From positions 7,254,001 through 7,318,000 of the forward strand of contig JARYHS010006964.1 in the NCBI GenBank assembly GCA_031002005.1: a stretch of 64,000 nt of DNA, read 5' to 3'. Source of the stretch: Vandiemenella viatica. Taxonomy: Eukaryota > Arthropoda > Insecta > Orthoptera > Morabidae. Shown in pieces: positions 51,615 through 59,800 of this stretch. Positions within the stretch are counted from its first letter, which is position 1. The number at the start of each line of letters is the position of its first letter. A program made the position numbers and the translations under genes. The notes under the pieces were generated by a model that was not told the DNA's origin, ran no database searches, and saw only the letters and a list, made by a program, of their open reading frames with translations.

Positions 51615-53823
51615 CACAATAATTCACAGTTTACTACTAGCGAATACAGCGAGAAACTTCTTTTTGCTTTTTCTGCCATATAATTATCTTGACAACGCCT
51701 AAAAAAACAAAAATACTCAAAATCGCCAACATTCACGGTCAGAGACGCTAGAAAACTCTCTTAACTGCATACATGGCCTGATTCATAGTTCTAACAAATT
51801 AAAATTATAACAGAACATTAAATACAAATATACATATATGTAGGAAAACCTTGTTCTCTTACAAATCAGAAATTGATTATTTTTTTCACGTTGTAATTTT
51901 TAAATGACTGAGTCGATGGGAAATGAAGGCTAGTACTGTGGAACGTACAGTATTTCATCTGTCAATAGATCGCACAGTGCAGACTATGTCTCTATCGGGT
52001 ACAACTTCACCCCAGAATTTAACTACACAAAACCTTCATGATAGTCGTAATTGATTGTGGTCACTGCACATTCAAAAACATGCTTTCAATGGGCTGTATG
52101 ATATATGGCGCGACCTGTAAGTATAACTTTTTACATTGACAATTACTTAACTGGATGCACCTATGTTAATTAGACTGCATGCTAAAAGATAAAACTGAAA
52201 ACTTTGACCTCTTTTCAGGCGTATGTTCTTCTACTAATGCTTCTCTGGAGTGGAAATGTATTAAAGTACAATTCAACTTTGCGTTGATGGTAACACCAGT
52301 ATTTTCACGTAATAGAACGAGCACCGCCGAAAAAAAAAGCAAATGCATTGCTCCCAGTTCAGAAAGAACACTTAAGATGTTTAAACTAGAATCCTATCCT
52401 CAAAGGTACCTCTTTCTCTAAGAACTGCTTACATGTTACAGAAATAAAATATAACAGTCACTCTCTTTCAGAAGCTTCTAGTTTGTGTATTTCCCACAAA
52501 ATAAAGCTTCTCACCTTGGTTCTTGTTTACATGAGCTTACTTGTGCGCACCTGGAAAGCATCAAGTATTTAACAACATATAAAGCTCTTTCCCTTCGATT
52601 GTGGCCACTTCAAACCTTCTCAGAAATGTACGAAAGGTTACAACGAAATCTCAAAACTACTAAATCACACCAAATAAATAATTTTTAACCTAAGTCTTTA
52701 GTGCACAGCTTTCCTTAAATTTTGTGAAACACACGGACAGGTATTTTTGTTTTTTGTTTTCTTATTTATTGCTTTACGCCTTGCCGACGTCTTGAGAGGC
52801 GGGATAGGATTGGGGACAAGGAACGCGAAGGAATTCGGCAATAGTCTTGTGAAGGAAGCATCACGGCATTCGCCTGGAGTGATTTGGGGAAACCATGAAA
52901 AACCCAATTCTGTATGCCCAGATGGAGATTCAAACCCTGCGTCCTCCCCAAGGCGAGGGCAGAACATTAACTGTTGACCCACCACCCTCGGTTAAATTTC
53001 TTTCAGAAGGTTGCTTACACAATATATTTTTCACCAAATACATAATTTTTCCTTCTCCAGAAAACCAGAAGACAGTTCTGCTGCGACCACAAAAAATCTC
53101 TCGGAATTTCTTAATAATGTTCGATGACCACTGTTAACCATTTTTTTTAATATCACGAAAATTATGATTTCCAGTTACTAAAGTTCCTAGCAATTCCTAT
53201 AAAATACTTGCAAACTTATTGCATAATGATAAATTATAATTCTTAATAAAAAAAATAAAAAATTTTGATGGCTGATTCACAAGTTCTAAACTGTAGCAGA
53301 ATTTAAACAGCAGAATAGACGAAGCGATTTTTAAATAATTGTGCAACCGCTGAGTGTCGACTAATAATTAATTTCGTTGAAATTATTATTGTTTCTCTAA
53401 CCTTACACACTTATGTAAACTTAACTCTTTTAAGTTTCGATGAAAATATCTAATTTGAGTTCTTATAATAAAATCTTCACTTTCAATGAATAACTATTAC
53501 AATGAAATACCTAACAACCCACTTACTCCCCGAATATAACAAATTACCAACTCAGACGGTTACCTTAAACAACTGAGACACTGCCACAAAAATTAAAACT
53601 TTTCTCTGGACGGAATGTACAACTACCGACGAAGACTGGTGATGAAAAAGCGATGCTTGGTGGCTGCTCCTCAATTTATATTGACGCTTCTTATGATGCA
53701 ACCCTTACCCAGACACCGAGGACTGTGTCGCAATGCTTGCCGCTACGCTTGTAAGACTAATCTCTTAAAATTTACTCTGTAAAGCGCTAGAACCTTCACA
53801 CAGTCCAATTCATTCTCTACGAA

Positions 53824-53861
<38 letters not shown>

Positions 53862-56800
53862 TGGTTTGTAGTAATAGCGCTTTTTAAATAGCTTATAAAC
53901 CAAGTTGAGCCCAATTGTGTTCTCATCGATTTGTATGGCGAAAAAAATTAGTTATGAATTTTAATGTCATAAAATCACGGTCTCATTAATCGAAAATCAT
54001 TTCAGCCAAATTGCTAGTCAAGTTTTTTCGCTGCAGAGAGTTTTTTTTAACCTATTTCACGATCTTTCACATTCATTATTTTCATAAGTTCGCTAAAAAA
54101 AGATGCCTCTACAGCTTTTTGAGTATTGCCAGCAAACTACAAAGTAAATTTATTTGTGCAGTTTAATAAATTTGGGAACGATATAATAAGTAGGCTTTTT
54201 TCTAATATTGTTTTTTTTTATTCTAAGACGACGTTTCAATAATATTTATTTCACGCTGTGAGTCTTTGGTTCCGTCACAGTGAATATAAAATTAATAAAC
54301 TCAGCTTTATAGTTAATCACTTTTCATATTTTGGAAGGGATTTGTCTCCTCCCGACTTACGGTACATTGTGATTCCCAAGTGAAGCTCGGTGGAACAAAA
54401 TTTTCAACATAGGATTATTTGTCATATTTTGGTTTGTGAAACCGAATATTCACGATTGATTATATTTTTTTGCCTATTGAACCAAATTGATATACACCAC
54501 TTATTTAATATAAAAATTCTCTTTTTTCTGTAGCAACACTAAATTCAATTTCAACAAACAAGAATCAAGTGAAAAATTATCACTATGACAACACTAACAA
54601 ATCAGATAAGTATTTATCATATAAAACAAAATATAAGTGTGAGAGCAGAGACAAAACGACTGACTCGTTTCTAGGTGTCTATGCGGCTGGCTGACAGGTC
54701 GCTACGTTAGCACTATGGTAGCTAGCAACCCATCGGCGTTCCTTCTTGCAGGTGCAGAGTACTCACATGTGTAGAATAAGTAAATATAACACGTTATATA
54801 AAACATCGTGAGTGATAGGAAAATGTATGGTAAATTCTTTTCAAGATCTATTTACATACATCAGTCACGTCAGGTTTCCGTTCCATCAGTTCATCAGTAA
54901 CAAACAATTTGTTTAATTGAAAGTTAAATGGCGCTATCTACACTGACCTTCAGTCACGCTACGGTCGCCAAACAATCTACAACAGATATCTTCTCTACTG
55001 TAATTTTTGTTTTGACTGACTGAGATTTTTGTTATTTCTTTGAAAAGTGATAGCTGGTGAGATTTTAATCGAATGCGTTCGAAAACACCCTGTCTTTTAT
55101 GATCTATAGTATAAGAAGTTGATGGATAGGGCTTTTAAAAATGCAATATGAAGTTAAATTGGTGAAGGAATAAACATAATTGTAAGAAAAATAATATTTA
55201 TTTTTTATTTATGATTTATTTGCAAATAATAATTAACAAAATACAGACCAACCCTAATTGTAAACGTAAATAAGTAATACACGTATTTAAAACCTTTCAT
55301 GTTGCCAAGGAACACTGTCAACCTCTGTAATGACATATTATTAAAAAAAATTCCCTGTGATAACACACAAGATAAAAGGGAAGACAATGATGATTCATTT
55401 CGTGGCTATGGTGATGTTGCAGGAAGTGATCTTCCACAAAACAGACCAGCTCAGAGCAAGGAACATCCAAAATTGTGTCCACTAAATCATAATCCAAGAA
55501 GAAAATTTACAAAAGCATATAATCAAGCAATAGCTGCAAGCAAATTTATGGAATATATATTTAAAAATAAAATAAAATAAAGAGAACAACCTCAAAACCA
55601 AGCAGATACCTTTTTAGATAGCATTGCCACAACTTTAAAAACATTTTCTCCACATCATCTCTATTTAGCTAAAGCAGAAATATTTAACAGTGTTCAGATA
55701 TATGTGTATGATACATTTATGGGACACCGACATAATAATACGGCAATAAATTCTCAACTTCTTTCACCTTCCTCGTGAACAATGTCTACTCAACATTCAC
55801 CCGTCGAAATAATACAGAACTCAGCCCTTGAACAGGGCCAAGACAATACAGCACAGCATTACTTTCAACAGTTTCAACCTGATAGTGATTTTACTAAGCT
55901 ACAATAATGATTTAAAAATAATCAATGTGTAGTAAAAGTACTTTGTAGCAGTTTTATACTGCTAACTTTCTTTAGACGATATGACTTTTTTCCAGTTGAG
56001 GATTTTTTTTTTTTTTTAAATGCATTTCTACTTTATTGTGCAGTATGTTAAAATAGTTTTCAGGATTCTGAAATACTGAAATAACTTTGTTTCATCGTCA
56101 GTCAATTCTTTAAATAACGTGATAAACTCTCCTTCTTTATGTGCGCATGGAGACTTTCCCTGCGTACTGAAGCAATATAGTCTTCACGGGTGTGCAGCCG
56201 GATGGTGTTTTGGAAACACAACGTTTCGACAACCAGCTCGGCTGTATTCATGTTTTGGAAACACAACGTTTTGACAACTAGCTCGGCTGTCTTCATCTGA
56301 TGAAGACAGCCGAACTGGTTGTCGAAACGTTGTGTTTCCAAAACACCATCCAGCTTATCACCCGTGAAGACTATATTGTCTCCCTCTTTATCTCTTTGCT
56401 CCCATGCTTCGTGAAGCAATTTTTTTTTCTTTCTCTGTTCTTTCTCCTTATCTTCGTCCTAAAGTATTGCTATAATAGCCAAGTCGTTTTCCAAAACGCC
56501 CTCACAGAATATGTAAGATGCACATGAAGGCAAAGTTGACAGAAAACGACAATGCACACGGTTCTGATTCGAAACGTTTACTGAACTGTGATGTGACCGA
56601 CGTGTGTTAATCTGTTTTATCACCACCTTCAGAATCTGCTCACATCAACAGTGATAAGCTTATTGCTCTTAGCGAACCTCAGATCTTTAACTCCACCACC
56701 CTCAAAATAGTTTCCAAATTCAGTAATAGTATTAACTCTGTTTGAGTATGAATTATCGAAGATGCATTTTATTTTTGGGCCTGTCATCAACATAATTTTT

Positions 56801-59800
56801 TTAAAAAAATATGTATTGCTATGAAGTAAATGTTAATGTTTTATTATTTTTGTCTTGAATTGACCTGATGTTATCCATATATATATAAATATATATATGT
56901 ATATATATAATTGCAGCCATTTAGCTATGTCTAGCGATAGTATTAAAGGTTAAACATGCGTGGTGATTTAAGAAAGTAATATAATTTTCAAACCAAAAGC
57001 TATATCAAATTTAAAATGCCTCAAATATATCATTACCATACCACATAACTCAAGAAAGGCTCCACAGCAGAAAAATAAAAACTAATCAGATATGTAGTTA
57101 TTTGTTAAAATTGTTTTTAATTTTAATGCGGTAATGCTTCACGAGACCATGAATTGGAAAATTTTAAGTATTCACATCATCCTTGTTTAATATTTGCTTA
57201 TGGATCAAAAAAAAAAAAAAAAATCTGCCGAATGAACCTTTCAGATTTAATCCGGAGGTTGGAATTCTCAGGAATGTATTATCCTAGAAATACAAGTCCT
57301 GCTTTTGCCAAGTGCGCTTGTTTCACTATTCGTATGTTGTTTGTACTTTGTGGAATTATGAATACATACGAAAAGGCCGAATTTCCTGGTATTCAAACAC
57401 TATTTAAAGAAGTAATCGGAGACAAAATCTGCCGTGTAGTTGAGAAGCTCAAGGTCAAGCATCAGCCGGCGTGCTCACCACGTAACCCTCACTCAAGTAG
57501 GTCACCATCAATTCTCCAACTGAAGTGATGTTTAAGTTACACAATGAGTAACAAAATGTACGTAAACATTATTTTCGCCTTTAAACAGTTTTGCAAGGTA
57601 GTTCGTACAGCCAGACTGGTAGAAATCCATTAGCTGGATTTGTATTTATTGATCCCTTTGCATCATACAAAGTACAAAGTACAAATGGTCTGGGATAAGT
57701 CAAAAATAGTCTGTACGCAGACAGACACACATGCACACACAACATACATTCTCTCACATTTTGTCCTTTCTGTGATTAACTACAAGATACCATAAGTGTA
57801 CTAATTTGATAAAAACAAAACATTTATTATTATTTACCGAGCGTGGCGGTGTAACGGTTAGCGTTCTCGCCTCGCATTCGGGAGGACGGCGGTTCGAATC
57901 CCCATCCCGGCATCCAGATTTGGGTTTTCCATGGTTTCCCAGATTACTCAAGGCAAATGCCGGGATGCTTCCTCCAAAAGGCCATGGGCGAATTCCTTCC
58001 CATTCCTTGCCCCCATCCTTTTCCGTCTGTTCCGTCGCTGTTAAGAGACGTTAATCAGTTAAAAAAAATAATAATAAACATCAGTCGTGATGTGAATTCT
58101 GTATTTTGTCTTAAAGACTTGATCCTTTGTAGTAGTTTATTAGACAATCTGATTCCAATTTGAAGTGGCCCTTTCTGACAGAAGGTAGTATTTGTTTGTG
58201 GTATTTAAAAGTCTAGAATCTGCCTAGTATCATATGTGTATATTTCATTGTTTGTTTGAAGTGTATACCCAGAAGCTTCTATATTTTTTTAATGAATTTT
58301 ATAGTTTCCAGTATATATAAAAATGGCTGTGGTAAAATTTGCAACTTTCTAATTAAGAGTCTACATGAGGTTCTACATCACAGTACTTCAATAATGCTGA
58401 TAATTTTTTTCTGCATTTGATACTTCGTGGGGAGTTTCACAAGAATACGCGTATGATTCCATACCATAATAATTAGTGCACATACCCAAAATAAATATTC
58501 CTAATTGTTTCATTAGATATGTAACTAACCAATAATCTCATCATATTGGTTTTTTACAAAGGTGTTCAACGTGTGTGTGTTCCATTTTAAATTCTCTTTT
58601 ACGTATATACCTAGAAATTTTATGTTTTCTACATTTTTTTGTAGTTCACCACTGAACTTTACTGTAGGTAACTGTTAATCTAAATTATTTTTTGTCCTGA
58701 AATGTATGGTATGTGTTTTTCTATGTTTTTTATTAGCTTGTTTTGACAAAACCATTTCACAATGTTTTTGGAAGAATCTTCAATATTTTTAGTTAATTGC
58801 TCTTTAATATATTCTTTCATCAATATGGTACTGTCATCTGCAAATTTAATATATTTTTGGCAGTTATTTGTTGTTTCTGGATAATTTATACATACTAAGA
58901 ATAGTACCGGCCCAATTATATATCCTTGTGGCTCTCCATAATTTAAGTGTTTGCAGTTTGAGTGCACATACTTTACACTGTTGTCAGTCTTAAAGCTTCA
59001 TTCAACAATTTGTTTTCTATCATGCAGGTATGACTTTATCCAATTGTTGGCTACTCCTCTGACTCCTAGTTGATCTAATTTTGAAAGCAAGATATTTTGT
59101 TCAACTCTATCAAATGCTTCTGAAAGGTCCAGGCATATTCCAGATACATGTCCTTTCGCATCATGTGTTTGTAAGATTTCTGTGTAAAAACAAAAAAGGG
59201 CGGTTTCAGTAGATTTATTCTTTCTGAACCGGTATTGAGTATCTGAAAATAATTTATTACTTTCTAAAAAAGTTGACTTTTGTGAAATAGTTTTTCTAAG
59301 ATTTTAGAGAAAATTGAGAGGACTGACACCGGACGGTAGTTTGATACCTTACCTTTTTCACCTTTTTTGAATAGGAGTTTTACTTTTGCTGTTTTTAGCC
59401 TATCTGGAAATATTACACTAGAGAATGAGCTATTGCATATGTGAGAGAGAGGCAAGGATAAGTAAAAGGATACTATTTTTACTGATTAACAAGTGCCAAC
59501 CTTTCCAAATTACTTAAGTATACTTAGAATAATTGGCCATAGAATTTCAAGTATTTTTAAAGCTCATTCTACCTGGAAAAACTTTGTATTTATAGTTAAA
59601 GCTTTGATAGTGAATCAGGGACGCAGTATTGTATATCTGAAGCAAAATGTTTTGTGCCTGAAGAATAATTACAATCCACTATGTAATTTCCTAAGCTCAC
59701 TCATTCATTCACTCACCTCGATAGCTATTGGGTGGAGAACGGTGTCACGTGTCAGCCTTCGCTCGCAAAAACAGCAATCAGAGATACCATTAGAATAATT

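Noticed and set aside
57154..57528. 124-codon open frame in serpin intron 7
   Set aside because: It starts by a poly-A run, has no family motif I recognise, no splice signals in sensible places and unremarkable composition. Probably chance.
57836..57910. Possible tRNA gene at the SINE head
   Set aside because: The A and B boxes are good, but a standard SINE body and A-rich tail follow and the family is multicopy in the window.
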